NCBI GenBank assembly: GCA_028709805.1
Contig: JAQUTL010000006.1
Coordinates: 1 to 64,000, forward strand
DNA from: Victivallaceae bacterium
Lineage (GTDB): Bacteria > Verrucomicrobiota > Lentisphaeria > Victivallales > Victivallaceae
Reading direction: 5' to 3'
DNA length: 64,000 nucleotides
Below, piece after piece: positions 1-9,340 of the stretch (position 1 is its first letter; each line of letters starts with the position of its first letter). The translations under genes were made by a program, and so were the position numbers. Under the pieces are notes generated by a model. The model was not told the origin of the DNA, searched no databases, and was given only the letters and a program-made list of their open reading frames with translations.

Positions 1-10
1 ATCACTATTC

Positions 11-86
11 ACCTGTTGGGTTAAACTTTATATGGTTGAATTAAGTAATCATAATATACTGTTTATCAACAGGTTTTTCTATTTTT
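11..86 (+). terminator. possible terminator of a gene outside the window
   Basis: ACCTGTTG at 11-18 is the exact reverse complement of CAACAGGT at 67-74, and a T-rich stretch follows directly. The loop is long (48 nt), so this is a weak terminator call. It may instead be an operator-like inverted repeat. The rest of 87-186 is A+T-rich with no coding signal. Confidence 0.25.
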
Positions 87-186
87 ACGCCCCTTTTTTA
101 TTCATTTCTTTCACGGACTCAGGGTATTGTCATGTTAATTTAACTTGAGAAAACCGGAAAAGCAAATCAAAAAAACGTTTTGCGGC

Positions 187-214
187 TTGCCTTTTGCGCC
201 GGATGTTGTATTAA
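187..214 (+). promoter_or_regulatory. possible sigma70-type promoter
   Basis: TTGCCT at 187-192 and TATTAA at 209-214 are 16 bp apart, about 38 bp before the ATG at 252. The match is moderate and the call rests on pattern and position only. Confidence 0.35.
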
Positions 215-251
215 TAAGTCTGAAGGCTGAAAAAACAAAAAGGAGGAGCGT

Positions 252-1214
252 ATGAAAAAAGGGATTTTCGGAGTAGTGCTGGTATTGGCGGTGCTGATCG
301 CGGTGGTGGCGTGGCTGGTTAATTCCGGGCTGCGGGAGCTGCCGGGGGAGAAACTTTTCAAATACGCGCCGGACAACGGCCGCGCCAGTTTATTTGTCAA
401 GCCGGGAGAGCTGTTCGGCAGCCGGTTTGCCAAGACGATAACCGGCGAATTGACCGCGGACGGGGATGCGGAGATCACCGCGAAAGTCGCCGGCATCGTC
501 GCGTTCGGTGACGTGGCGGAGGGGGTGTTGAGCGTTTTTGACGAAGACGGCGATGAAGTTACGCTGCTGTTTGCCTCGCAGCCGATCGACCGGGTGATTC
601 CGCCGTTGCTGGCTGCGGACAACAAGCGTGTTGAGAAGGTGGAGTATCAGGGGCGGCCGGCCTATCGGGACGAAGACGGCGATTATCATGTGGAGCTTGA
701 ACCCGGCGTGATTCTGCTGAATGTCGAGTCCGGTTCGCCGCTGCCGGTGAAAAAACCGGAGCTGTCAAAAGAATTGCGCGACCGGTTGACCGCGGTTCCG
801 CCCGACGCCGCGGCGTTTTTCTTCGGCAGAACGACTATGCTGCCGCTGCCCGGAACGGCCACGCCGGGCGAGATCGATATCAACGGCGTTGTGAAGTTCG
901 GTGAAAACGGCGAGCTGGTATTGCTGGCCAAAGCCTCCGGACTTTCCGACCGTGACGGCGAATTGGTGGCGGCGCTGCCGACGCTGGCGAAATTGGCATT
1001 GCTCCGGCCGGAAATGAGCGGCGTGAAGCCGGAACAGATGGCGTTGCTGGACGACCTGCTGTCCACGCTTCAACTGAACTACCTCAAGGGCGAAGGGCGG
1101 GCGACGCTGGAGTGCGTCATTCCGCTTGAGCTGGCCAAGCGGACGGCGGCGGCCGCCATGGACGGCTACCGGCAAAAGAAGACGTCATCGGTTTCGCCGC
1201 TCACCGCAAAGTGA
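252..1214 (+). CDS. hypothetical membrane-anchored or exported protein
   Basis: 320 aa. The start is well supported by AGGAGG at 241-246. Residues 3-24 form one hydrophobic segment right after a Met-Lys-Lys start, so the protein is either exported by a signal peptide or anchored in the inner membrane with the rest in the periplasm. The body is acidic, with no recognised catalytic motif, and ends in a Lys/Ser-rich tail. The last 14 bp overlap the convergent lipoprotein gene at 1201-1656. I do not recognise the family and give no function. Confidence 0.7.
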   Translation: MKKGIFGVVLVLAVLIAVVAWLVNSGLRELPGEKLFKYAPDNGRASLFVKPGELFGSRFAKTITGELTADGDAEITAKVAGIVAFGDVAEGVLSVFDEDGDEVTLLFASQPIDRVIPPLLAADNKRVEKVEYQGRPAYRDEDGDYHVELEPGVILLNVESGSPLPVKKPELSKELRDRLTAVPPDAAAFFFGRTTMLPLPGTATPGEIDINGVVKFGENGELVLLAKASGLSDRDGELVAALPTLAKLALLRPEMSGVKPEQMALLDDLLSTLQLNYLKGEGRATLECVIPLELAKRTAAAAMDGYRQKKTSSVSPLTAK

Positions 1215-1656
1215 AGACGGAATCATAGATGACCCGGCCGTCAAGTGCGAGGCGCAGCGTCCAGGTTTTACCGTCGATTTCAGAGCGGAGGACGCAGTTT
1301 GCGGCGGAGCCTTCCGAAAAAAGCACCGGGGTTACCGCGATGAATGCTCCGGCGCGGCGCAGTGCTGAAAACGCCATTTTCTCGGATTCCGGCGAGTTGG
1401 CCCGGATCGCCACGCGGGTTCCGGAGGCAATTTCGCCGAGCATGGCGTCGGTCAGTCCGTCGGCCGCCCGGTTTACCGCGGTTTCGGCGCCGACCGGAGC
1501 GTTGTCGCGGATTGGTTTCACGGTCACTATTGGCCCGGCTGGCGGTTCGCCCTCCGGCAGGAACCAGTCGCGGCAGCCGGCGGCGGCGATTAAGGCCGCG
1601 GCGGCCGCTGCGGTAAACACGGCACGGATGGCGGAATATTTAAGATCTATCGGCAT
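1201..1656 (-). CDS. small predicted lipoprotein
   Basis: 151 aa. The N-terminus has a basic and hydrophobic signal rich in Ala, ending in a lipobox-like Ala-Ala-Gly-Cys at about residues 25-28. That is typical of a diacylglyceryl-modified lipoprotein matured by LspA, which is encoded at 21874. The mature part has an alpha/beta pattern with alternating hydrophobic residues and may be a small periplasmic domain of the kind that assembles lipoprotein oligomers, but no family is recognised. Its 3' end overlaps the convergent gene at 252-1214 by 14 bp. Confidence 0.6.
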   Translation of the reverse strand: MPIDLKYSAIRAVFTAAAAAALIAAAGCRDWFLPEGEPPAGPIVTVKPIRDNAPVGAETAVNRAADGLTDAMLGEIASGTRVAIRANSPESEKMAFSALRRAGAFIAVTPVLFSEGSAANCVLRSEIDGKTWTLRLALDGRVIYDSVFTLR

Positions 1657-1761
1657 CGGTATTTTTCCTTTCCTGAATCAAGATAGCGCACCGCGATTTT
1701 TTTTTCAATCGGAAAGTGAAAAAAAATTGGAATTCGCCGTTCGTTATGATACAGTAAAGAC

Positions 1762-3222
1762 ATGAACAGGAAAATATGGACAACCTTGATGTCGTCGTTG
1801 TGTATCTTCTCGGGCTGTCAGGAGATGCCGACCGGCAGTTATGACTCGCAGCAGACCTTCCGGGACTCGCTGAACTTCGGTGTATTCTCCGAGTTTGCCC
1901 ATTACGAAGGTCCGGCCCGTCGCCCGGTCATCATCGTCCACGGGCTGCTGGGCGCCAAACTGCGCGACAAACGCACCGACCGGATCGTCTGGGGGGAATT
2001 TTCCCGTTCCGGTTTTGACGATGAATTTTTCCGCACTATCTCCCATCCGATGAAATACGGTTTGCCGCTTGCCGGGATCACTGACGGCGTGGTGCCGGCC
2101 GGCGTGATGCTGTTTGCCGAAATCCGGTTTTTCGGAATGACCTTTGAACAGGCCGGTTACGCCGGATTGATCGACATTCTCAAATCCGCCGGCTATGCGC
2201 TTGAGGGACACGAGGCCGAGGCCGGCAAACATTACCCGACCCTGTTTCTGTTCGCCTACGACTGGCGGCGCGATCCGGTGGAAAACGCCGCCAGACTCGA
2301 CGCTTTCATCCGGGTCAAGCGGGCGCAGCTGCGCGGTTATTACGCCAAAAACTTCAAGCTGCGCAACTATGATGTCAAATTTGATCTGATCGCCCATTCG
2401 ATGGGCGGTCTGGTGACGCGCTATTATCTGATGTACGGCGGCAAAGAGCTGCCGGAAGACGGTTCGGTTCCGGATCCGGACTGGGAAGGGGCGAGGTTTC
2501 TGGAGCGGGTGGCCATTGTCGGAACCCCTAATTCTGGTTATCTTGATACGGTGCTGGAGATGTCGGAGGGGCTTAAACTCAACCCCGCCGCGCCGCCGAT
2601 TCCTCCGGCGGTGGTCGCCTCCATGCCGAGTTATTACGCCATGCTTCCCGGCTCGCCGGCCGGCGGCGAAGTGCGCAACTATCAGGGAACGCCGCTGGAT
2701 CTTTACGACCCGGCGGTATGGATCAGCATGAAGTGGGGTCTGGCCGACCCCAATGAAATGGCGACGCTCCGGATACTGCTGCCGGACGCCGCGGACGACG
2801 CCGAGCGGCGCGAGATCGCGCTGGATCATCTGCGCAAATGTCTCCGGCGGGCCAAACAGTTGTCGCTGGCTCTGGCGGTGGACGAGGCGCCGCCGGAGAC
2901 GCTTCGCCTTGCGCTCTTCGCGGGGGACGCGGTGCCGACCAGCAAGGTGGCGGAGGCGGGGCGGGACGGTAAACTGAAAGTCGTCTCCTATGACGCCGGA
3001 GACGGCAAGGTGCTCGGCTCCAGCGCCCGTTACGACCGTTTTTTCGGCGCGGAATGGCAGCGGCAGTATGATTCCCCGATCAAATGGGACGCCACAACCT
3101 ATATCCCGGCCGCCCACATGGGAATCACCAAGAGCACCAATTTTGCGTCAAACCTGCTGGGATTTCTGTTGTTGACGCCGCCTGACATCCGGCAGGATTT
3201 CATCCCGGACGCCAATCGCTGA
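1762..3222 (+). CDS. LCAT-like alpha/beta-hydrolase lipoprotein (lipase/acyltransferase)
   Basis: 486 aa. A lipobox-like Phe-Ser-Gly-Cys near residues 16-19 suggests export and lipidation. The LCAT/lipase fold is shown by the oxyanion strand IIVHGLLG (57-64), the block AYDWRRDP (165-172) and the nucleophile elbow AHSMGG with Ser213. A late PAAHMGIT offers the catalytic His and the acid lies between them. The family hydrolyses or transfers acyl groups on lipids; the substrate here is unknown. TTGGAA/TACAGT (1727-1755) could be a promoter, but it leaves almost no leader before the ATG. The gene is convergent with the pseudokinase gene. Confidence 0.8.
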   Translation: MNRKIWTTLMSSLCIFSGCQEMPTGSYDSQQTFRDSLNFGVFSEFAHYEGPARRPVIIVHGLLGAKLRDKRTDRIVWGEFSRSGFDDEFFRTISHPMKYGLPLAGITDGVVPAGVMLFAEIRFFGMTFEQAGYAGLIDILKSAGYALEGHEAEAGKHYPTLFLFAYDWRRDPVENAARLDAFIRVKRAQLRGYYAKNFKLRNYDVKFDLIAHSMGGLVTRYYLMYGGKELPEDGSVPDPDWEGARFLERVAIVGTPNSGYLDTVLEMSEGLKLNPAAPPIPPAVVASMPSYYAMLPGSPAGGEVRNYQGTPLDLYDPAVWISMKWGLADPNEMATLRILLPDAADDAERREIALDHLRKCLRRAKQLSLALAVDEAPPETLRLALFAGDAVPTSKVAEAGRDGKLKVVSYDAGDGKVLGSSARYDRFFGAEWQRQYDSPIKWDATTYIPAAHMGITKSTNFASNLLGFLLLTPPDIRQDFIPDANR

Positions 3223-3254
3223 CGCGTTGCGGTCATTCCGCGGCGTCCTCATCC

Positions 3255-4388
3255 TCAATGTTTTTCCGCAGTTCCGAAGGGATGTTCGGGGGCGGCATCG
3301 GGTTCTTCGTCATCGTCCGGGGCGATGAATTCACCGGTCTGGAGCGCGACCAGTTTTTCCTGAAGTTTTCTGGAGAGCCGGCTGACGGCCGCCTGAAGAT
3401 TCCGTTTGCGGGCAAGCCGTTTTGCGGCGGCGGCCAGACCGGCGGCGACGGTGGATTGATCCGGGCGGTCGGCGGAGCGCGGGGCGAGCATGGCCTCGAT
3501 CAGGCCGAAAAGCGCTTCGTCGGAAAAATCGCATTGTCCCTTCAGGCGCGGCACCGGATTGCGCCGCTGTCGGGTGACCAGCTCAAGTTCGCTCAACCCG
3601 TGAATTTCGCCCATCGGGTGACGGTTGGTGAGCATTTGATAGAGCAGCACGCCGAGGCTGTAAACGTCTCCGGCCGGAGTCATCTCGAAGTCGAGCAGCC
3701 GCTCCGGGGAGAGGAAGGCGTATTCCTCCGGCGGAACCGGCAGACCGGCCTCTTCCGGCGGACGGAAATTCAGCAGTTTCAGTGCGCCGTCATCGTTGAA
3801 CAGCAAATGGGCGGGTGAAATTGCGCCGTGCGCCACATTGTAGGTGGCGGCGACGGCGAGCAGCGAGGCGGTCTCGGACAATGCGCTCAGGAGCAGCAGC
3901 GTGTCGGTGCGCTGGTCGGGATCGTCGGCGGTGCGCAGCGGACCGCCGCGCAGAAGTTCGCAGACCTTGAAATCGCGGTTTTCGAGCCGGCAGGTGCGGT
4001 AAATTTCGACCGCGCCGGGGTGGTCGAGCTGCGCCTGAATCTGACTGTCGTAATAGAGGCGCCGGCGCCATGTCGCCGATTTTTCCGGGTCGTCGCGATC
4101 GACTTTGACGATTTTCATCAGGATTTCCCGGTCGAGCAGCGGGTCGAGCGCACCGTAGAGCCGGGCGCTTCCGGAGTCGCACAGGCGTTTCAGCAGCCAG
4201 TAGTCGCCGAATATCTTCGGAACCACCAGCGGAGCGCCGCAGTGCGGACAGGCAAACCGGGTGAACGGCGCCACGCCTTCGACGTCGAAGCGCTGGCCGC
4301 AGGCGCGACAGGAATTGCGGAACACCGAATCCGGCCTGGCGATGTCCCCCGGCGGCAGAATCAGCGGAGCGTCATTGTTTTCGTCCAT
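3255..4388 (-). CDS. protein-kinase-fold protein with N-terminal zinc ribbon, probably a pseudokinase
   Basis: 377 aa from the ATG at 4388, which has GGGAG 10 nt upstream; an in-frame GTG at 4460 would add 24 residues but has no clear ribosome site. A CxxC...CxxC zinc ribbon (Cys27, 30, 47, 50) precedes a Ser/Thr-kinase fold. ILMKIV (Lys92) matches the ATP-anchoring lysine and the later DVYSLGVLLYQMLTNRHP is typical of lobe C. The catalytic loop reads HGAISPAHLL without the Asp of HRD, the DFG position reads LLNF, and the Gly-rich loop is degenerate. This suggests a non-catalytic, signal-binding kinase fold. It lies 75 bp after the MBL hydrolase gene on the same strand. Confidence 0.8.
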   Translation of the reverse strand: MDENNDAPLILPPGDIARPDSVFRNSCRACGQRFDVEGVAPFTRFACPHCGAPLVVPKIFGDYWLLKRLCDSGSARLYGALDPLLDREILMKIVKVDRDDPEKSATWRRRLYYDSQIQAQLDHPGAVEIYRTCRLENRDFKVCELLRGGPLRTADDPDQRTDTLLLLSALSETASLLAVAATYNVAHGAISPAHLLFNDDGALKLLNFRPPEEAGLPVPPEEYAFLSPERLLDFEMTPAGDVYSLGVLLYQMLTNRHPMGEIHGLSELELVTRQRRNPVPRLKGQCDFSDEALFGLIEAMLAPRSADRPDQSTVAAGLAAAAKRLARKRNLQAAVSRLSRKLQEKLVALQTGEFIAPDDDEEPDAAPEHPFGTAEKH

Positions 4389-4463
4389 ATCAGCCCATCT
4401 CCCGTGTTGTCGGAATCCGGCGGCGGCAGATTCCGTTTGCAGTTTCAAGCTCCGGCTCACCGG

Positions 4464-5246
4464 TCAGACATAGAATGTCGGCAGCGGATCGTCCTGCCTG
4501 GCGACGTCGAACAATATATCGTCGCGGCCGAGTTCGCTCAGTGCGTTGCGGCCGAGCCGTTCAACGATGTCGTAGCGGTTGCACTCGCGCGAAACGTGGG
4601 TGAACACCAGATGCCGGGTGCGTTCGCCGAGCAGTTCCGGCAGCGCTTTGACCGTGTCAAGATTGTTCAGGTGGCCGACCTGTCCCATGATCCGCCGTTT
4701 CAATTCGAACGGCCGGCCGGAATCGCGCAGCATGGCGAGGTCGTAATTGGACTCGATCAGCAGCGCGTCGCAGTCATTCAGCTTTTCGGCGGCGGCCTGC
4801 GAGACGCACCCGAGGTCGGTGGCGATGCCGATCTTCCGGCCGTTGCCGGAGATTACAAAGCCCACCGGCTCCACCGCGTCATGATGAACCGGAAAACCGC
4901 AGATGGAAAATCCGCACAGCAGAAAGTCGTCTCCCGGTGAAAACAGCTTCAGCTTCGCCGGAAGTTTACCCCGGCAGCGCAGATAGTCGGCGGTGCGCGG
5001 CGCGATGCACAGCGGAATGTTCATTTCGTCGCAGAACACCCGAGCTCCCTTTATGTGGTCGTCGTGTTCATGCGTGACCAGCACGGCGTGTATGGTCGTG
5101 GGGTCGATGTCGCACAAAACAAGCCGCCGCAGCAGTTCACGCCGGGTGAACCCGGCGTCGATCAGCAGATTCAGGCCGCCGCATCCCACCACAAAGGCAT
5201 TCCCCTTGCTTCCCGACCCCAAGACCGCAATGTTGAATTTTTCCAT
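4464..5246 (-). CDS. MBL-fold metallohydrolase, YycJ/WalJ-like
   Basis: 260 aa from ATG 5246. The sequence from there, EKFNIAVLGSGSKGNA, is the usual N-terminus of this family; an upstream in-frame extension to 5330 lacks family similarity. The metallo-beta-lactamase motif is THEHDDH (residues 58-64). Further metal ligands are probably the His of the PVHHD segment, the Asp of ATDLG, and a late TH. Members are cytoplasmic zinc-dependent hydrolases or nucleases, some linked to cell-wall signalling; the substrate is not deducible. It is the first gene of a minus-strand pair with the pseudokinase. Confidence 0.85.
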   Translation of the reverse strand: MEKFNIAVLGSGSKGNAFVVGCGGLNLLIDAGFTRRELLRRLVLCDIDPTTIHAVLVTHEHDDHIKGARVFCDEMNIPLCIAPRTADYLRCRGKLPAKLKLFSPGDDFLLCGFSICGFPVHHDAVEPVGFVISGNGRKIGIATDLGCVSQAAAEKLNDCDALLIESNYDLAMLRDSGRPFELKRRIMGQVGHLNNLDTVKALPELLGERTRHLVFTHVSRECNRYDIVERLGRNALSELGRDDILFDVARQDDPLPTFYV

Positions 5247-5286
5247 AATACTGAATAAAGTAATCCCGGAAAGCTGTTTTGGCAAG

Positions 5287-5315
5287 TTGAAACGGTTTTT
5301 TTCCGGTGTTATATT
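5287..5315 (+). promoter_or_regulatory. sigma70-type promoter of rpoN
   Basis: TTGAAA (5287-5292) and TATATT (5310-5315) are separated by exactly 17 bp, 44 bp before the rpoN start. The element lies in the divergent gap between the MBL hydrolase and rpoN. Confidence 0.6.
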
Positions 5316-5358
5316 ACATGACAAGCACATGGACGATGAAGCTGAGGAGATGGAATAA

Positions 5359-6816
5359 ATGAGTCCGGAAAACGGTTTTGGTTTGCAGCAGCGGGTGGAG
5401 CAGGAACAGATACTGTCTCCGCAGCAGCGTCAGGCGCTGGAGTTTCTTCAGGCGCCGGCGGTCGAACTGCAGACAAAAATCAACGCCGCACTCGAACAGA
5501 ATCCGATGCTGGAACTCGACGACGGCGGACGCGAACTTGCCGCCGGCGATCTGCTCGGCAACGCCTTTGACCAGGAGAACGCCAGAGCCGACGGCGAACT
5601 GGACGAAGACGAGCGCGACCGCATGTTCCTGACCGACAACGACCGCTGGCGGGACAGCCTCGACTCCTATCTGCCCGAGGCCGACTCCGGCGAGGCCGCC
5701 GAACGCGCCCGCAAACGCGATTTCGTCATCGGCAATCTGACCCGTCCGCCTTCGGCTCAGGCGACGCTGCTTGAACAGCTCGCCTTCACTGACGCCGCCG
5801 CTCCGGTGCGCGCCGCCGCCGCTGAAGTCATCGGCAGTCTTGATGCCAACGGGTTTCTGACCGCTACCGACCGGGAAATCGCCTCCGGCGCCGGAGTGGA
5901 CGAAGCCGCCGCGCACCGCGCCGTGGAGCTGGTGCGCACTTTTGAACCCTCCGGCATTGCCGCCAGAACGCTGCCGGAGGCGCTGCTGATTCAACTTGAC
6001 CGCCGCAATGTGGACGATCCGGTGCTGCGCGACATTGTGACCCGGCGGCTGGACGACGTTGCACGCAACCAGCTGCCCCAGCTTGCCCGCCATTTCCGGA
6101 TTTCGCTGGAGGAGCTGAAACAGAAACTGGCCGTGCTGCGCACGCTGTCGTGGCGGCCCGGCGCGGCGCTGGACGGCGGCGACCCGGAGGTGCTGATCCC
6201 GGAATTCATCGTCCGTAACGTCAACGGCACACTGGTGGTGCTGGACAATCCCGGCGCGTCGCCGCGGCTTTCCGTCTCCGGAAATTATGCCGCGATGCTG
6301 GAGGCGCCGGACACGCCGGCGGATGCCAAAAAATTTCTGAGGGAAAAAAAACAGGAGGCCGATCAGCTCATCCGCTGTCTTTCCATGCGCGAGACGACGC
6401 TGCGGCGGATAACCGAACTGCTGGTCTCGGAACAATACGATTTCTTTCTTAACGGTCCGTCCGCACTGCGTCCGCTGACCATGGCTCGGGTCGCCGACAA
6501 GCTGGACCGTGACGAATCCACCGTCAGCCGGGCGCTGTCCGGAAAATATCTCGGCACTCCGTTCGGCGTTCTGGAGTACAAGTTTTTCTTCTCAGGCGGC
6601 TATACGGACGCTGGTTCCGGCGAACAGCTTGCCGCCAACGGCGTGCGCGAACGTATCCGGACCATCATCGCCGCCGAGGACGGCGCCAGACCGCTGTCCG
6701 ACGACAAAATATCGCGGATGCTCGCCGCCGACGGTATCGCCGTCGCCCGGCGCACCGTCGCCAAATACCGCGAACAACTCGGCATATTAACCAGCAACCT
6801 GAGAAAAAAATATTAA
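5359..6816 (+). CDS. rpoN: RNA polymerase sigma-54 factor
   Basis: 485 aa, normal for the family. Region I is Gln-rich and starts near residue 8 (LQQRVEQEQILSPQQRQALE). The central core-binding part is acidic early on. A helix-turn-helix lies at about 375-403 (MARVADKLDRDESTVSRAL), and the RpoN box ARRTVAKYRE is at 463-472, close to the C-terminus. The protein directs core polymerase to -24/-12 promoters and needs an AAA+ activator, none of which is encoded in this window. GAGGAG upstream supports the ATG. The next gene starts 1 nt after the stop. Confidence 0.97.
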   Translation: MSPENGFGLQQRVEQEQILSPQQRQALEFLQAPAVELQTKINAALEQNPMLELDDGGRELAAGDLLGNAFDQENARADGELDEDERDRMFLTDNDRWRDSLDSYLPEADSGEAAERARKRDFVIGNLTRPPSAQATLLEQLAFTDAAAPVRAAAAEVIGSLDANGFLTATDREIASGAGVDEAAAHRAVELVRTFEPSGIAARTLPEALLIQLDRRNVDDPVLRDIVTRRLDDVARNQLPQLARHFRISLEELKQKLAVLRTLSWRPGAALDGGDPEVLIPEFIVRNVNGTLVVLDNPGASPRLSVSGNYAAMLEAPDTPADAKKFLREKKQEADQLIRCLSMRETTLRRITELLVSEQYDFFLNGPSALRPLTMARVADKLDRDESTVSRALSGKYLGTPFGVLEYKFFFSGGYTDAGSGEQLAANGVRERIRTIIAAEDGARPLSDDKISRMLAADGIAVARRTVAKYREQLGILTSNLRKKY

Positions 6817-6817
6817 T

Positions 6818-8848
6818 ATGACACAGAAACGCAGGACTGTACTGTGGTTGACGATCGGATGTGTTTTCATCGTGCTGTTCACCTTTTTCTATCGTTCCGG
6901 CATCGCCGGGCGCGAACTTGAACGCGCCAAAAAGGTCACCGGCTGCGAATTTATTCCGTTCACCATCGAAAGCGGCGTGATCTACGGCCATGTCCGCAAA
7001 CTGGCGGACGGCGGAACCATTGAACCGCCGCCGGGCGGCGGAGGAAAGTCGGCGGAGGAGATCATGTCGCTCGGCATGGAGCGCTTTCTCGCCTGCGGCA
7101 TCCGGCTGAAAAGAGTGTTTACCGGAGCGGACGCGCCGTCGCAGTGGGAGGCCGCGCCGGGCGAGACGGCGTTCATGAGGGCGCAGAACCTGCTTTGGAT
7201 ATCACTGCTGCCGGTGACCGTATTTCTGATTCTGTTTGCGTCCGGCTGTCCGTGGCCGCTGGCGATGGGCGGGGCGTTGCTGGAGGCGGTCTCTTCCGGC
7301 GCAATGGCGCGCTACACCGGAGAAGATCTGGTCAAGGGGAATTTCGGATTTCCGCTGTTGGCGCTGACGCTGTTTTTTCAACTGTTTTATCTGCGTGCGC
7401 CGGGAAAGATCAAGCTGGCGGCGACGATGCTGTTCGCTTATTTTGCGGCGGCGAACTGGGACGCGACCCAGCTGTTTTTCGGCTTCTGGGCGGCGGTCGA
7501 GCTTGGAAGATCGCTGTTCGGCGGCGCGTCCGGCGGCCGCGCCCGGGCGCTGTCCTATGCGGCGATACTGGCCGGACTGCTGGCGGCGGCCTGCTTTTCG
7601 CCCTATGGCCGCGCCCATTCGCTGGCGGCTTCGCCGGTGATATGGGTGGTGTTTCCGGCGGCGATCGGATTCAACCTCCGGCGTCCGGCGTCATGGAAAT
7701 GGCGGGCGGCTCTGCCGCTTCTGCTGACTGGAGTGTGGCTGCTGGCGGTTCACGGCGGAGGGTATATGGGTAATTACAGCCATTTTTCGTCGCTGCTGGC
7801 GGCGAAGCTGGAATTCCTGAACCGCCGTCCGGTTGATCCGGCGCTGCTAACGTTTTCGCAGCGCTATCTGTGGACGCCGGCTCTCCAGTCGTCAAGCTGG
7901 AGCGACATCAGGATGATGTTCCCGGTCGCGCTGCCGCTGACCGTTGCGCTGCTGGTCTTTCTGGCGGTGCGCCGCCGCCGCGAATTTTCCGGCTGGAATT
8001 TTGCCGCAATGCTGGTGATATATTTTCTGATGTTCGTGCTGTTCTACCGGTTCAGCGTATTCGCCGCCTACTTCATGGCGCTGACGCTGCCGGCGGCGCT
8101 GGCGGTGTTCTGGCGTAACGGGTCGTTCAAGCTGCGCTGCGGTCTTTTGGCGCTGCTTTCAGTCGCGGTGATCTGGGAGGGGGCGGCCCGCTTCAGTTTG
8201 CGGCGCAGCTGGAACCCGGCGCTTGGAACGGTGGCCGCGCTGGTCGGCTATATGCGGACGCTGCCGACCGACGGCCTGACGGTGCTGACCAATATGGACG
8301 TCGGCGGCGCTTTGGCCGGATATTGCGGCGTCCGGCTGCCGGTTCAGCCGAAATTCGAGCTGCCGGAGGCGCGCCGGATCACCGAGGAATACACCATGCT
8401 GCTGTTCGATCCCGCTCCGGAGAAGTTTTTCGACTGGGCGCGGTCGCTCGGTGTCCGCTGTTTTATTTATCCGGTCGGCACCGCGCTGTGGGGGCCGTAC
8501 TCGGCAAGCTACATGGCCGACGCCAAACAGATTCCGCCCTCCAGCATGGCGGCGATCGGGGAAAAAGGCCTGCCGCATCCGCGACTGATTGAACTCGAAA
8601 CGCCGGACGCCGTAAAACCGTTCTTCCGGATATACTGGATAACCGACGGCGACGACGAATTTCTGGCCGCGTTCAACGCCGAAAACGCACTTGCCGCCAA
8701 GTCCGCCTACGACTTTCCCGCCGCCCGCCGGCTGGCGGTTGACGCCTATTATCTCCACCCCTCCGCCGACACTTACGATGCGTATTGCAAGGTGTTCGCC
8801 ACCTATCCGGCGCCGCCGTCGCTTGAAATTTATCTTAAAGAACGTTGA
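6818..8848 (+). CDS. polytopic membrane protein, possibly GT-C-like glycosyltransferase
   Basis: 676 aa. One N-terminal membrane segment (about residues 9-25) is followed by a loop of roughly 95 residues outside the membrane, then about ten further hydrophobic segments to residue 450, and a soluble C-terminal domain of about 200 residues. This layout resembles GT-C glycosyltransferases (STT3/PMT type). The first loop holds a Gly/Pro-rich stretch and I cannot point to a clear catalytic Asp pair, so the assignment is only by architecture. It starts 1 nt after rpoN and must be cotranscribed with it. Confidence 0.7.
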   Translation: MTQKRRTVLWLTIGCVFIVLFTFFYRSGIAGRELERAKKVTGCEFIPFTIESGVIYGHVRKLADGGTIEPPPGGGGKSAEEIMSLGMERFLACGIRLKRVFTGADAPSQWEAAPGETAFMRAQNLLWISLLPVTVFLILFASGCPWPLAMGGALLEAVSSGAMARYTGEDLVKGNFGFPLLALTLFFQLFYLRAPGKIKLAATMLFAYFAAANWDATQLFFGFWAAVELGRSLFGGASGGRARALSYAAILAGLLAAACFSPYGRAHSLAASPVIWVVFPAAIGFNLRRPASWKWRAALPLLLTGVWLLAVHGGGYMGNYSHFSSLLAAKLEFLNRRPVDPALLTFSQRYLWTPALQSSSWSDIRMMFPVALPLTVALLVFLAVRRRREFSGWNFAAMLVIYFLMFVLFYRFSVFAAYFMALTLPAALAVFWRNGSFKLRCGLLALLSVAVIWEGAARFSLRRSWNPALGTVAALVGYMRTLPTDGLTVLTNMDVGGALAGYCGVRLPVQPKFELPEARRITEEYTMLLFDPAPEKFFDWARSLGVRCFIYPVGTALWGPYSASYMADAKQIPPSSMAAIGEKGLPHPRLIELETPDAVKPFFRIYWITDGDDEFLAAFNAENALAAKSAYDFPAARRLAVDAYYLHPSADTYDAYCKVFATYPAPPSLEIYLKER

Positions 8849-8853
8849 TGCTC

Positions 8854-8882
8854 TTGATTTATAGAAGAAAATGATATATATT
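8854..8882 (+). promoter_or_regulatory. promoter of the RNase P RNA gene
   Basis: TTGATT (8854-8859) and TATATT (8877-8882) are spaced by 17 bp. The predicted transcription start, 6-7 nt downstream, falls on the first base pair of helix P1 of the RNA. Confidence 0.65.
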
Positions 8883-8887
8883 TAAGA

Positions 8888-9304
8888 CGGTTGACTACAG
8901 TAGGCGGTCGCCGGGGCGCAGGTCCCGGAGGAAAGTCCGGACTACACAGGGCATGGAGTCCGCTTGTTAAGGGCGGATACCGCGGACGATAAGCCGCGGG
9001 AAGGAAAGTGCAACAGAGAGGATACCGCCAGGTCGGAAGACCGGGTAAGGGTGAAACGGCGGTGCAAGAGACCACCGGGCGCCGGAACGAAGGCCGGGGT
9101 TCCATGGAAAACCGGAACCGCGCTCCATAATGCGAGAGCGGCGTCGCCAGAGGCAAACCCCTCCCGTAGCAAGACCAAATAGGAGGTGAGCCGCGGCCCG
9201 CGGCGTTATGAGCCTCGGGTTCTGGTCGCACAGACAGATGATCGCCGGGAGCGCGGGTGCAAGTCCGCGTTCTCACAAAATCCGGCTTATTCTGTGGTCA
9301 GCCG
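8888..9304 (+). ncRNA. rnpB: RNase P RNA, bacterial type A
   Basis: The catalytic RNA that trims tRNA 5' leaders. The closing helix P1 pairs 8888-8900 with 9292-9304 through 13 pairs, including G-U pairs. Signature blocks are in order: GAGGAAAGTCCGGACT near 8937, GCAACAGAGAG near 9011, GGTAAGGGTGAAACGG near 9045, AGCAAGACCAAATAGG near 9168, and the 3' end block AATCCGGCTTAT at about 9279-9290. The length of about 417 nt is slightly above the E. coli RNA. A T-rich tail follows P1. Confidence 0.97.
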
Positions 9305-9340
9305 TTTTATTGATATAATAATCAAGTACGGGGTTTGTTA

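Noticed and set aside
1744-3117. 457-codon minus-strand frame opposite the lipase
   Set aside because: It is rich in Arg and His as expected of an antisense shadow, and the plus-strand gene has a clear catalytic motif set.
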